Of a stretch of DNA of 52,035 nt, positions 1 to 7,952 are shown in pieces (positions within the stretch are counted from its first letter, which is position 1; every line of letters starts with the position of its first letter). A model generated the notes under the pieces. The model was given only the letters and a program-made list of their open reading frames with translations. It made no database searches and was not told the DNA's origin. Made by a program: the position numbers and the translations under genes. The DNA lies in assembly GCA_016782865.1 (NCBI GenBank), contig JADHXR010000035.1, positions 1 through 52,035 of the forward strand, given 5' to 3'. This DNA is from Phycisphaerae bacterium (lineage in GTDB: Bacteria > Planctomycetota > Phycisphaerae > Sedimentisphaerales > Anaerobacaceae).

Positions 1-126
1 CTCCGTGAAGAAACAGCGGCGTGGGCCTCATCCTGCAATAGTAAACAAAGAGGCGTAGACTGGCAATTCACGATAGAAGACGCGAGGCAAAAACTCAAGT
101 CGCTTTATCCTAAGATTATTGTGTGA
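1..126 (+). CDS. IS630-type transposase, C-terminal end (partial)
   Basis: The window opens inside a reading frame whose last 41 codons end at TGA 124-126. The translation contains RGVDWQFTIEDAR followed by LKSLYP, the usual C-terminal signature of IS630/Tc1-mariner-family DDE transposases. Family knowledge: this tail follows the catalytic DDE core, which must lie left of the window. The element's right terminal repeat is expected within about 100 bases downstream, but I could not identify it. Whether the whole gene is intact cannot be seen. Its position next to a cassette array suggests an insertion into accessory DNA. Confidence 0.72.
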   Translation, partial: LREETAAWASSCNSKQRGVDWQFTIEDARQKLKSLYPKIIV

Positions 127-537
127 CAAAGCACTAGACATGTATACCGTTCCCATTCGAAAAACGCTTTATATTATAACGGGGTCGGGCCAAATTAAGT
201 CATTTACTCAAATAGACCGTTTAAGGAAAAATGTTATGACTAATAGTGACAGGCAATAACCTGTCACTTCAGTTGACACTCAAATGCTATCGCATTTTTC
301 GTGCAACTGAGTTTATCGTTCTGTACCAAGCAATCTGCGTCTTTGAAAAGACACCGCCCGAATCAAGCTGCTCTGCTTTGCTGTCGAATGTTTTACCTTC
401 TGATCAAGAGTTAATTGCTGGCCAATCGTTTTGGCTATCGCGTTGATCCAAAGCTAAGTCCCATGCTTGCGCATCCAAGCATGATTAGTTGGCGTAAATA
501 CAATAGCAAATGACGTTAAATCACTGGGCCAAGGTGG
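127..537. other. Non-coding stretch with hairpins between transposase tail and first attC
   Basis: No convincing gene is present. A perfect 8-bp hairpin lies at 246-267 (GTGACAGG, 6-nt loop, CCTGTCAC). It is followed by an imperfect inverted repeat, CAGTTG near 270 and CAACTG near 312, that could be a decayed attC. A further hairpin lies at about 472-493 (CATGCTTG / CAAGCATG), flanked by CTAA and TTAG. A sequence matching an integron R' box, GTTAAAT, lies at 515-521 and may be the remnant of another cassette end. The start of the cassette array is therefore not sharply defined. Confidence 0.5.
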
Positions 538-611
538 CCCAGAACATCGGGATGCATGAGACCTCTTGATCGCCTCGCGATCAAGTGTCTCATGATCCCG
601 CCCGTTAACCT
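538..611 (+). other. attC-like integron recombination site 1
   Basis: Bases 548-553 (CGGGAT) pair with 595-600 (ATCCCG), and 555-562 (CATGAGAC) pair with 587-594 (GTCTCATG). This leaves G554 as a single extrahelical base. An inner stem CTTGATCG / CGATCAAG (565-572 / 578-585) closes the fold. The flanks carry AAC at 543-545 and GTTAACC at 604-610, in the places of the R'' and R' core boxes. A long imperfect palindrome with bulged bases between AAC and GTT is the diagnostic structure of integron attC sites. The R'' box fits the consensus poorly. This site would mark the left boundary of the first cassette. Confidence 0.7.
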
Positions 612-733
612 GAATGAAAAAGGAACGACAATTACAATGCTGTAAACGGACAGAAGTGAAGCACTGAATAAGGTAACACAAATATGCAAACATTCCTATT
701 GAACTTGCTGCAGAACTCAATATTCGGGGCATT

Positions 734-1966
734 ATGTACCAGTCATTCTCGTTAGCAAATGCGATCAACCAACCTGTGTTATTTAAATCTGAAGCGGAGG
801 TCTGGGATCAAGTCGCTGCCGTCAATAAATCCGGCAAGGGGATATCTCCGGATGTTCATTGGGCTTATAGAGGACTTATAGACAATTTTGTACAGCTTCG
901 GACTGACTCCAATTACCACCCATTGGACTACCCAATTATAAGATACTTCCTTCTGGGCGATCTTCATGCGGTGCATCTACCTTATGTCTTCCATCCGAAT
1001 TTCTTATCCAAAGTTCGGGGCAATGATCGTGTCAGACAATTCTTCCACGAACTCAGCGCCGAAAATCCCGCCAATCATTATAACCGAACTGCGTCCCTGC
1101 GTGCAGTTTGGAATTGTGCAAAATATGTGACCCAGATAGGCGGGAAAGTAACAGATTTCCATGTCCAAAGTTCCGATGACAGCAGTAGTCAAGGCAGTTG
1201 TGATGTCTTATTCTCGTTTGAGAATGAATCCTGGCATTGTGAAGTAAAGCATCTTCTGCACCCTGATATAACCTTGTATTGTATCGCAAATGCGTTGGCT
1301 GGAATGCTGTATCTTGAGGAGCAAGGTAGGTCTCTGCGTAAATATCGGTGCATTACCCTTAAGGGAGATAACATCAACTATGAATTCCGCAATGAGGTGA
1401 TCGAGTTTATTCATGACCCAATGAACGGAGCTCTGGCTAAATTCGATGAAGAAACCCCCAAAAAACCTCGTATCTGCTGTCATGGACACAGTTTTATAAT
1501 TACGAGTTACCCCACCAGAAAAAGAATACTCCTTCAATCAGATTCGGAGCCTAAGCGACAGGTAAAGTTCTTATTCCGTGAAGATCAGCAGTCCGATCCG
1601 CCGTATGACTGCTATGAAGTAGGACCTTCACACGCCTCCTCTTGGCCCGCGCCTCTGTCACAGCAATTCCTCAATAAACTCGATAAAAAGATTGAAGTTG
1701 TTGAGGATCAGCTAAAAAAAGGGCCTGTACATTCCATTGGCTTCCTCTACCTTGACCTGCCTGAGGCACACATCGACGCAAGAAAACCACCCACTGAATC
1801 GCAGGATTGGGAGCAGACGCTTGAGGACTGTCTTAACAGGAGTAATTTGCCATTGATCCTGATGACCGAATCTACGCGGCTGCAACGCGACATCCATGTC
1901 ATTAATCACGCGGCTAAAAGGTCCAGCTTCATCCGCCCGGATGGGACAAGAGGGAATGAAAAGTAA
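734..1966 (+). CDS. Cassette-borne protein with possible PD-(D/E)XK nuclease core
   Basis: This encodes 410 aa with no signal peptide or membrane segments. I do not recognise the family as a whole. Around residues 157-172 there is Asp157, twelve residues, then Glu170-Val-Lys172, within alternating hydrophobic stretches (CDVLFSF, then WHCEVKH). That is the spacing and setting of a PD-(D/E)XK nuclease active site, as in restriction enzymes and DNA-repair nucleases, but the assignment is inference from one motif. The ATG at 734 is preceded by GGGG at about 724-727, a fair ribosome binding site. The gene lies between two attC-like sites with its stop two bases before the R'' box of the second, exactly as in an integron gene cassette. 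A defence or DNA-processing role is plausible but unproven. Confidence 0.7.
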   Translation: MYQSFSLANAINQPVLFKSEAEVWDQVAAVNKSGKGISPDVHWAYRGLIDNFVQLRTDSNYHPLDYPIIRYFLLGDLHAVHLPYVFHPNFLSKVRGNDRVRQFFHELSAENPANHYNRTASLRAVWNCAKYVTQIGGKVTDFHVQSSDDSSSQGSCDVLFSFENESWHCEVKHLLHPDITLYCIANALAGMLYLEEQGRSLRKYRCITLKGDNINYEFRNEVIEFIHDPMNGALAKFDEETPKKPRICCHGHSFIITSYPTRKRILLQSDSEPKRQVKFLFREDQQSDPPYDCYEVGPSHASSWPAPLSQQFLNKLDKKIEVVEDQLKKGPVHSIGFLYLDLPEAHIDARKPPTESQDWEQTLEDCLNRSNLPLILMTESTRLQRDIHVINHAAKRSSFIRPDGTRGNEK

Positions 1967-2027
1967 GTTAACAAGTCATTTGAGAGGGACGGCTCGTACC
2001 TCGCCGCCCCTCAATTAACCGTTATGT
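1966..2027 (+). other. attC-like integron recombination site 2
   Basis: The R''-like box AGTTAAC (1966-1972) and R'-like box GTTATGT (2021-2027) enclose a stem. The left arm is TTGAG, A1985, GGG, A1989, CGGC (1980-1993). The right arm GCCGCCCCTCAA (2003-2014) pairs perfectly once A1985 and A1989 are bulged out. Two extrahelical bases four positions apart are a hallmark of attC sites (compare G20/T24 of aadA1). The site begins directly after the upstream gene's stop codon, the usual arrangement of a cassette. Confidence 0.85.
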
Positions 2028-2045
2028 GAAAAATGAGTCAGGGCT

Positions 2046-2594
2046 ATGCGTGTAGAGTTCAATACTTTCAGAGATACGTATAATGAATTGATGTCTGATG
2101 TGGAAATAGCTAAGGAACTTGATTCTGAATTGTATTCTGAGGATTTCATAAAAAGAACATACACAAGAGCGTTCTTTGCATTGGTTGAAGGGGTAGTATC
2201 CCAATTAAAGAAAATTGCGCTAGCTGCAAATGAACAAGTGAAAATATTTCAGGACTTTGAGGTCGCCTTATTGAACGAGAGGTCGGGATTTCTTGCGAGT
2301 AATGGTGTGGCGAAAGAAAGCAAGGCAATGCTTGAATTCATGCCAAATATAGTATTTTCTCTCAATTATTCCGCTAAAGCACTTGGGTTGAACTATACAG
2401 TAAAAAAAGAGGGTGGGTATCAATCAATGCTGGATGCTATAAAGATAAGAGACAGAATAACCCATCCTAAGGGAAAAAGCTGCGTTGTTATAGGCAACGA
2501 TGAAATGAACACGCTGGCCGACGCTAATGCCTGGTTTCGACACGAGGTTGTCAGGCTTATGAAGCTAATTCGTGAAAACCATGAAGTTGTATAA
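2046..2594 (+). CDS. Cassette-borne HEPN-like protein
   Basis: This is a 182-aa, mostly alpha-helical soluble protein without a signal peptide. Near residues 135-140 it has Arg135-Asp-Arg-Ile-Thr-His140, a Rx4H motif at the start of a helix and followed by Pro-Lys, as in HEPN-domain proteins. Members of that superfamily include RNases of toxin-antitoxin and abortive-infection systems, but many are uncharacterised. Assignment rests on the motif and helical character only. The gene occupies almost the whole space between two attC-like sites: the ATG is 19 bases after one R' box and the stop 17 bases before the next R'' box. AGGG lies just upstream of the start. No antitoxin-like partner accompanies it, which argues either for a single-gene system or against a toxin role. 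Confidence 0.7.
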   Translation: MRVEFNTFRDTYNELMSDVEIAKELDSELYSEDFIKRTYTRAFFALVEGVVSQLKKIALAANEQVKIFQDFEVALLNERSGFLASNGVAKESKAMLEFMPNIVFSLNYSAKALGLNYTVKKEGGYQSMLDAIKIRDRITHPKGKSCVVIGNDEMNTLADANAWFRHEVVRLMKLIRENHEVV

Positions 2595-2610
2595 GCTATA
2601 TGGTGTAATC

Positions 2611-2683
2611 ACATAACAAGAGCATCGAGTGAGACCCTTGTTCCGCTACGCTCCACAAGGTCTCCTCATGCTCAGCGTTAAAT
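2611..2683 (+). other. attC-like integron recombination site 3
   Basis: This is the clearest of the three sites. The left arm GAGCAT, C2626, GAG, T2630, GAGACC (2620-2636) pairs perfectly with GGTCTCCTCATGCTC (2659-2673) when C2626 and T2630 are extruded. Those two bases lie four apart, as in canonical attC sites. CTTGT/ACAAG extends the stem inward. Core boxes are ACATAAC (2611-2617) and GTTAAAT (2677-2683); the latter fits GTTRRRY exactly. It marks the right end of the HEPN-like cassette and the last recognisable attC in the window. Confidence 0.88.
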
Positions 2684-2998
2684 GGGAATAAACACCTAAC
2701 ATGGGGAGTAATGGGGAAGGTGTCCGGTACTTTATCTATGAGTTATGCTTGACAATGATAGGTTTTGATAGAGGGCAGTTGGCGCCCTGAGTTACTGCGG
2801 AGCTTTGGGACGCAGGCATTGGCTGGAATTAAGTCGCTAGAGTTTTCGTTTCCATACACAAAATCGACATGGTGGCAATATCCGGGCGATTTGGGTATAA
2901 TCACGAGAGAGGCGGCTGGCAGTGGGGCGTTTTAGATTTGACAAGGTGAATGTTGGGCCGAAACGATATTATACGAGGGAGAAGGAGGTAAGTGGACT
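2684..2998. other. Non-coding leader region before the prepilin gene
   Basis: No gene was found here. A TTGACA hexamer lies at 2938-2943 and TATTAT at 2967-2972, but their 23-bp spacing is too long for a normal sigma70 promoter, so no promoter is called. Another TTGACA (2749-2754) has no good -10. The 3' edge carries the strong ribosome binding site AAGGAGGT (2982-2989) of the next gene. The region is the junction between the cassette array and resident chromosome. Confidence 0.45.
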
Positions 2999-3727
2999 AT
3001 GGGCAAACAAAAAGGCTTTACCCTGATAGAACTTCTGGTAGTGATTGCCATCATTGCCATACTGCTGGCAATCATAATGCCTGCTATGCGCAAAGTAAAA
3101 GAAGCAGCAAGGGAGATATCGTGTCGTTCCAATATGAGATCTGTGGGAATGGCCGTGTTGATGTACCTGGGTGACAATGAACGCAAATTGGCCGACCCGA
3201 GGAATGCCAACAGGTTTCTGTGGTACGATTCAAGTGGTAACGTCAGAAAGACTAACGACAACGATGCCTATTGGGGCATTGTCTATATAGACTATCTGAA
3301 GAACACGAAGATTTTTGGCTGTCCGAGTTTCACGCGTGTTCCGGAATTGATATATAACGTTGACCCCGAGGCGATTCAGCACGCAGCGATGGGCCTGAGC
3401 GGCTATGCCAGGGGCCTGGACACAACCCAAATAAGGCCTCATTCGGAGTTCATCATAGGTCACGACCACGTCGAGCCGAGATTTGAACAAGATACTCGGG
3501 ACATGTTCTTTAACAAAGGGCCCGGCACCAACAACATAACGGACTACCGACAGGGCGGCCATCGATCTAGGCACTATCGTGGCGTCTTCAGACACAATAT
3601 AAGAGCTCATGAACCCTTCCGAACCGGCGGAAGGGCCAATGTCTTGTGGTTGGATGGGCATGTCAGCTCCATCGAAGAAACCACGGGAGATAATGTACCC
3701 AAAAGATGGTATACGGGCGAGAGATAA
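2999..3727 (+). CDS. Prepilin-type N-terminal cleavage/methylation domain protein
   Basis: This is a 242-aa type II secretion/type IV pilin-like protein. A short basic leader (MGKQKG) is followed by [19 protein letters not shown], the prepilin peptidase site and hydrophobic helix. Cleavage is expected between Gly6 and Phe7, with methylation of the new N-terminus. The C-terminal part has [13 protein letters not shown], the DG motif typical of the large planctomycete pseudopilin families, where such proteins occur in tens of paralogues. It probably acts at the cell envelope, but its partner and substrate are unknown. The start is secured by AAGGAGGT nine bases upstream. It stands alone, with no secretion machinery nearby. 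Confidence 0.9.
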   Translation: MGKQKGFTLIELLVVIAIIAILLAIIMPAMRKVKEAAREISCRSNMRSVGMAVLMYLGDNERKLADPRNANRFLWYDSSGNVRKTNDNDAYWGIVYIDYLKNTKIFGCPSFTRVPELIYNVDPEAIQHAAMGLSGYARGLDTTQIRPHSEFIIGHDHVEPRFEQDTRDMFFNKGPGTNNITDYRQGGHRSRHYRGVFRHNIRAHEPFRTGGRANVLWLDGHVSSIEETTGDNVPKRWYTGER

Positions 3728-3911
3728 GACGCTGATCGTTCCGTAACGACGACGTTGCACATTACGAGCCCACTATAGGGGATCACTGGGGGCATTGAAC
3801 CGCAGCTACTACGTGCAGCAAGGCCTCTGCCAGCCAAACGACAAGCTGTCATATGCCTTGCAAGCACTGCGCTGACGCTGCTGGGCTGTGATCAAGTACG
3901 AAACACATGGT

Positions 3912-3959
3912 AGATTTTCTCTTTGCCCTCATTTCTTTCGAAGGGAAAAGAGAAAATCT
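3912..3959. repeat. 17-bp inverted repeat A
   Basis: The left arm AGATTTTCTCTTTGCCC (3912-3928) pairs with GGGAAAAGAGAAAATCT (3943-3959) with one mismatch and a 14-nt loop. The arms end in the same TTTGCCC block as the second hairpin 120 bp away, so the two look like members of one repeat family. Confidence 0.8.
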
Positions 3960-4047
3960 GCATCAGGTGATACCAAAGCAACGTCGCCAGACATGAATGT
4001 TCGGGACGGCCTTAGTTCCCATCTATATGGATTCTTGGAAACAAGAC

Positions 4048-4093
4048 ATTTCTTTCCTTTGCCCTTCGGCGACTATGGGCAAAGGAAAGAAAT
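4048..4093. repeat. 17-bp inverted repeat B
   Basis: ATTTCTTTCCTTTGCCC (4048-4064) and GGGCAAAGGAAAGAAAT (4077-4093) form a perfect 17-bp stem with a 12-nt loop. It shares pyrimidine-rich left-arm design and CTTTGCCC with repeat A. It is too long and lacks the U-tract of a simple intrinsic terminator, and is more like a dispersed palindromic element. Confidence 0.85.
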
Positions 4094-4282
4094 AAGCCGA
4101 ACGAGCGATTGTGCAAGCCGTGAGCGGAGGGTTCACAAAGGCCATGCCACAAAGCCCCGCGACTGGCGTGGTCTTTGTTCCCCGGAGCCACGGCGGCTCG
4201 ATGGAGACAACATGAACGTCCGCGAAGCAGTCAATCCGTCGAAAGAAAAGAGGCTGAGGAGCTGTTTTTGTCAAGGGCATTC

Positions 4283-6598
4283 TTACTTGGAGAGGGCTTC
4301 TAGTTCGTCTTTTGCCAGCTTGTATTTTTCTTCGCCGAGCCGGCTGACAACCTCCTTCCTTTCGGGATATATCTGTCGAAATTGGTCGCGGTATGCGTCT
4401 TCGATCTCAATTGCCCTGCTGTAATGCTCGATTGCGACATCGGTTTTGTCCGCTTGGTCGGCGATCCGGGCCAGCTCGAAATGCAAGCGGCCGCAGCCGG
4501 GGTATCGCGCGACAGCCTGAGACGCCGTATCGAGGGTTTTGTTAAGCCAATCGGCCTTCTCTTGCCCTGTGGAAGTTTCGGTGAGTAATCCGTACACTTG
4601 CGTCAGTCGCTCGAAGTTCTTGAAGGCGGCGCCGTTGCGCTCTATCGCGCCTTGCAGGCACTCGGCGGCGCGCAACAATAGATCATGATCCTTATCCGGA
4701 ATCAGCCCGACACGATGTAGGTACAGGCGGCCGTTGAAGGCCATCGCGGCGGCGCTAAGAGGATCGTCCCTGGCGGCCTCTTCCAGGAACCGGTGGGCAT
4801 ACTCGAATTGCCCGGCGGACATTGCCTGGTTTGCCTGCTGGGTCGCGGCAGTGGCCTTGGCCACTGGGATAAGGACATAGCTCAGATAGGCCGCGCTCAT
4901 TGCCAGAGCGGCTGTCACCGCCAGCGCCCTCGAAAAGGGCGCGGATTTGAGAACGACCTGAGGGCGGGGGTCTGTCTGAGAATTCATTGCGACAAGACAG
5001 GCTATCGTCGCCCAAAAGGCGGTAAGCACGCCCGGCTCGAAAATTGCGAAGTCTATCAAATTGTGCAGAGCAACCGCCAGGACGGCACAAGCAAGAATGA
5101 CGGCGGTATTGGCGTTTAGCATCTCGTCTTTTGCCTGCCGCTGCTTGCGCAGCGGCCCGGCAAGAAGTATGAAACCTAAAATAAAGACGGCCACCGGCGC
5201 GACATATGCCGTCACCATCAAATACATCATCACGTCAAGAGTTTCGCCGCCAGCCCAGCCCATAAGCATCGGGCGAATGAGCAGCAACAGCGCCGATACG
5301 GCGACCAAGAAAGCTGTGGCAAGGGTCCTGAATGCCGGCAGATGTCTGCGAGTTTCTGCTGAGGGCTCGGTCGTGTTGGGAGAGATTGTTCTCCACAACG
5401 GGATGAAAATCATAGCCAGAAGACCGACCAGGCCGAGCGGGCCGTACTGCGTCAAAATGCTCAGCGGGAAATTGTGCGGATCGGCCACCGATTCCAGAGC
5501 CGCCGCCGGTTTGTAATGCGGATAGAAATGCCCGAAGTTGCCGCCGCCGACTCCGGTCAGCGGATGGTTCGCATACATCTTTGCCGATGCGTGCCAGTAC
5601 TGCCATCTAACAAGCATTGAGCCGCCGCCGGGAAGTCGCCCGTGTTTCAATCCGTACGAAGCAACCAGCCAGAGGCCCACGATGCACAGCAGCACCCAGG
5701 CAATCAGGATGGCTTTCCTGTGGGCTTTGAGGCGATTGCCGAACAAGAGCAGTACGACGAACACTGCCGCGGCAAAGAACAAGCCGATAAGTGCACCTTT
5801 GCTTCGCGTCAGAGCGAGGCTGAGCAAGATAACCGCTGCGACCGCTCCGCAGGCGAGCAGATACCGCGCGCCCGACGGAGCGGACCTGCGATTTTTGAAT
5901 TTCTCGGCGAACAATGCTGTCGCAGCAAACAGCGCCATCAGGGCAAAGGAGCCGGCAGAATTGCGCGTGGTGAAGAATCCGCGGACGCCTCTGGAATAGA
6001 GCCTGTGCTCGAAGAGAAACTGCGGGAACGTGTTCGGCTCGATGCCCATCGGTTCGAGCATCGTCTCCGGGGCCTGCTCGTACTGCTCTATCGTGAGCTG
6101 GTTGCTGAAGAAGAATTGCTCGGCGCATTGATAAGCTGATACCGCGCCCAGTGCGGCGATCACGACCAGTACGAGCTTAATCTTCTGCCGCGAGTCCAAT
6201 ATCTGGACGAGCAAAATAGCCATCAGCGGCGGTGCGAGAAACACGGCGACGTCGGTAATGGCCAATCGCTTGTCCGCCGCGGCGGAGCCTGCGACGACAG
6301 CGGCTGCGCAGAATATCCCCAACCCGATCTCCATACCGGTGGGGCGATATGAGAATCCATTGCTGCAAAAGCTCCATGCGACCCACAGGACAAACGAGAA
6401 TATCAGAACCGCTGAGACCGACAAGCTGTAAACGCTGTCGCCGAGATTGACCGCCAGAGTGGTCGATTTCATCGGCGGCCCTTCCGTAAAGGTCACGCGA
6501 AGCGCAATCACACAAAGGCAGAGGCCGAGCAGGGCGTACTCCAGGTACACGAGCGTTTTGCTCTTGGACATGCTCGGATTAATCTGCGGCTTTGTCAT
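4283..6598 (-). CDS. O-antigen ligase family protein with C-terminal TPR region
   Basis: This encodes 771 aa. Many membrane helices span residues 15-560. The Wzy_C/O-antigen ligase core lies around residues 250-395, with Arg331 in RWQYW, HPLTGVGGGNF at about 345-355, and His375 in DPHNF. These are conserved features of the periplasmic loop that handles undecaprenyl-linked glycans. After about residue 575 the protein is soluble and helical with TPR-like repeats, a common planctomycete arrangement. It probably ligates or polymerises a lipid-linked polysaccharide in the cytoplasmic membrane. The exact activity (ligase versus polymerase) cannot be decided. The neighbouring WecA/TagO-type transferase 200 bp upstream fits one surface-polysaccharide pathway. 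Upstream of the ATG the ribosome binding site is weak (CTGGAA). Confidence 0.85.
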   Translation of the reverse strand: MTKPQINPSMSKSKTLVYLEYALLGLCLCVIALRVTFTEGPPMKSTTLAVNLGDSVYSLSVSAVLIFSFVLWVAWSFCSNGFSYRPTGMEIGLGIFCAAAVVAGSAAADKRLAITDVAVFLAPPLMAILLVQILDSRQKIKLVLVVIAALGAVSAYQCAEQFFFSNQLTIEQYEQAPETMLEPMGIEPNTFPQFLFEHRLYSRGVRGFFTTRNSAGSFALMALFAATALFAEKFKNRRSAPSGARYLLACGAVAAVILLSLALTRSKGALIGLFFAAAVFVVLLLFGNRLKAHRKAILIAWVLLCIVGLWLVASYGLKHGRLPGGGSMLVRWQYWHASAKMYANHPLTGVGGGNFGHFYPHYKPAAALESVADPHNFPLSILTQYGPLGLVGLLAMIFIPLWRTISPNTTEPSAETRRHLPAFRTLATAFLVAVSALLLLIRPMLMGWAGGETLDVMMYLMVTAYVAPVAVFILGFILLAGPLRKQRQAKDEMLNANTAVILACAVLAVALHNLIDFAIFEPGVLTAFWATIACLVAMNSQTDPRPQVVLKSAPFSRALAVTAALAMSAAYLSYVLIPVAKATAATQQANQAMSAGQFEYAHRFLEEAARDDPLSAAAMAFNGRLYLHRVGLIPDKDHDLLLRAAECLQGAIERNGAAFKNFERLTQVYGLLTETSTGQEKADWLNKTLDTASQAVARYPGCGRLHFELARIADQADKTDVAIEHYSRAIEIEDAYRDQFRQIYPERKEVVSRLGEEKYKLAKDELEALSK

Positions 6599-6604
6599 TT
6601 CCAG

Positions 6605-6760
6605 TTACTTGAATTGCCACGAAGGCACTAAGACACTAAGGTTATAGTATAATTCTAACAGCCCGGGGCCTAATGTCTTATGCACCGAGTAGGCAGCATC
6701 CACTATGTGTGCTGCAACCTTCTCTTCTCTTTCTGAAGTCTTTTCAAACTTCAAGTTCAA
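6605..6760 (-). pseudogene. Truncated GxxExxY-family protein fragment
   Basis: The translation contains AAHIVDAAYSVHKTLGPGLL followed by E, the start of GxxExxY proteins (about 120-130 aa in full). It then diverges after about 40 residues into repeat-derived sequence (LYYNLSVLV) and stops. The family's G-x-x-E box is present but the Y motif and remaining 80-odd residues are missing, so this is a fragment. The TTG at 6760 is only a likely remnant of the original start. It sits inside a 173-bp element with 21-bp inverted ends. The function of intact GxxExxY proteins is unknown to me beyond a nuclease-like prediction. Confidence 0.7.
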
Positions 6761-6788
6761 TTCCTTTGTGACTTCGTGCCTTCGTGGC
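6616..6788. mobile_element. Small inverted-repeat element carrying the GxxExxY remnant
   Basis: GCCACGAAGGCACTAAGACAC (6616-6636) and its complement (6768-6788) form 21-bp terminal inverted repeats with two mismatches around a 131-bp interior. The interior is the truncated GxxExxY coding remnant. The design (short element, inverted ends, decayed passenger gene) resembles a non-autonomous mobile or repeat element. No transposase or clear target-site duplication is visible. Confidence 0.6.
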
Positions 6789-6796
6789 CCCAAAGC

Positions 6797-7888
6797 TCAC
6801 TTCGACGTGATCTCAAAAACAGCGATTATCGACAACACCAGAATTGTCTGAGCGAAAATCAAAATTGTGCCGATCAAATCGACCTGGTACAGAAAAGTCG
6901 CGCCCAGTCCCGTGCAGAGCGTGGCCAGATATAACATCAGAGCCGTCTGGGTATCGGTCAAGCCATGTCTTTTCAGGCGGTGAGAGAAGTGCTGTGTGTC
7001 ACCTACCAACGGACTCTTGCCCTGGCTTATTCGCAGCAGGGTGACGCTCAGAAAATCGTAGAGCGGGACAGCCATGACGATCAACGGCATGAAAACCGGA
7101 TACCATTGCCCGCTTTGCGCCTCGTGGTAATAGGTGGTGCGCAGGCTCAGCAACGCCACGAAGAAACCGACGACGAGCGAGCCGGCGTCACCCATAAATA
7201 TTTTGGCGGGTGGGAAATTGAACACGAGGAATCCGGCAAGTGTCCCGATAAAGACGAGCGCCAGGCCGCCGACAAACACTTGGCCGCTGAAGGCTGCGGC
7301 GGCAAATAGGATGGAACTGACTATGGCGGCGATGCCGGCCGAGGCGCCGTCCATATTGTCCAAAAAGTTGAAGGAGTTGATGATCAGCACTATCCAAACG
7401 GCTGAGAGGACGGATGAGATTATCGTGTTTTCGATGAAAAGCTCTACCCTGATCTCAGCAAACGCCGCGGCGACTATTGCAACCGCAAACTGGGCGGCAA
7501 GTTTGAAAAACGGGCCGAGATGCTTCTTGTCATCCCACAGGCCGACAACAAACAGGGCGACGATACTGAGCAGAATGATCGCAAGCTCGTCGATTCTCGC
7601 CAGGAAGTCCGCAGGGTCTACTTTGGCGCGTTCGGCGATCCAGCCGAAGTGGCCCGGAGCGACGAGACACTTCACAAACGCCATAGCGGCTGTGATGATA
7701 ATCACAAGCGTCGTCGAGATTGCGATACCGCCGCCCAGCGGGACAATCCGCTGGGTGTCGGGCTGGTATCTGTCGGCGGCGGGGCGGCAGACAAAATCGG
7801 CGCGGACGGCCATCTTCTTCACGAAGGCGGTCAAGGCCGCCGAGATCGCGAAGGAACCTGTCAACAGGGCTATTGCCAGTGCGACCAA
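6797..7888 (-). CDS. WecA/TagO-type undecaprenyl-phosphate sugar-1-phosphate transferase
   Basis: This is a 363-aa polytopic membrane enzyme of the MraY/WecA family. It transfers a HexNAc-1-phosphate from a UDP-sugar to undecaprenyl phosphate on the cytoplasmic face, the first step of O-antigen, teichoic-acid-like or exopolysaccharide synthesis. Visible signatures are Asp119-Asp120-Lys, NSFNFLDNMDG (about 171-181), FMGDAGS (about 231-237) and GDTQHFSHRL (about 296-305), i.e. the Mg-binding and nucleotide-binding loops. About ten hydrophobic segments are present. The start is taken as TTG at 7888 because GGGGAG lies eight bases upstream and no in-frame ATG fits. It lies downstream of the DUF4416 gene and upstream of the O-antigen ligase. 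The sugar specificity is not deducible. Confidence 0.88.
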   Translation of the reverse strand: MVALAIALLTGSFAISAALTAFVKKMAVRADFVCRPAADRYQPDTQRIVPLGGGIAISTTLVIIITAAMAFVKCLVAPGHFGWIAERAKVDPADFLARIDELAIILLSIVALFVVGLWDDKKHLGPFFKLAAQFAVAIVAAAFAEIRVELFIENTIISSVLSAVWIVLIINSFNFLDNMDGASAGIAAIVSSILFAAAAFSGQVFVGGLALVFIGTLAGFLVFNFPPAKIFMGDAGSLVVGFFVALLSLRTTYYHEAQSGQWYPVFMPLIVMAVPLYDFLSVTLLRISQGKSPLVGDTQHFSHRLKRHGLTDTQTALMLYLATLCTGLGATFLYQVDLIGTILIFAQTILVLSIIAVFEITSK

Positions 7889-7952
7889 AGTGGCTGCTCC
7901 CCACGAATACAGAAGACAGTTAAACGACCCCCAGGACAGGCCAGAGGGGTAA

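Larger units (their letters stand above)
3728..4282. other. 555-bp intergenic region with two hairpin repeats
   Basis: This lies between the convergent ends of the prepilin gene and the O-antigen ligase gene. Apart from two long hairpins (listed separately) nothing coding is convincing. Open frames here on both strands have low-complexity composition dictated by the hairpins and no ribosome binding sites. The hairpins could serve as bidirectional terminators for the two convergent genes. Confidence 0.55.

Noticed and set aside
246..446. 66-codon plus-strand open frame
   Set aside because: It begins within a perfect hairpin, has no ribosome binding site and lies in the cassette-array leader; composition is not protein-like.
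2938..2972. Promoter TTGACA / TATTAT before the prepilin gene
   Set aside because: The spacing between the two hexamers is 23 bp, well beyond the 16-19 bp used by sigma70.
3888..4424. 178-codon plus-strand frame across the hairpin region
   Set aside because: It runs over two palindromic repeats and into the antisense of the O-antigen ligase gene, lacks a ribosome binding site and matches no family.
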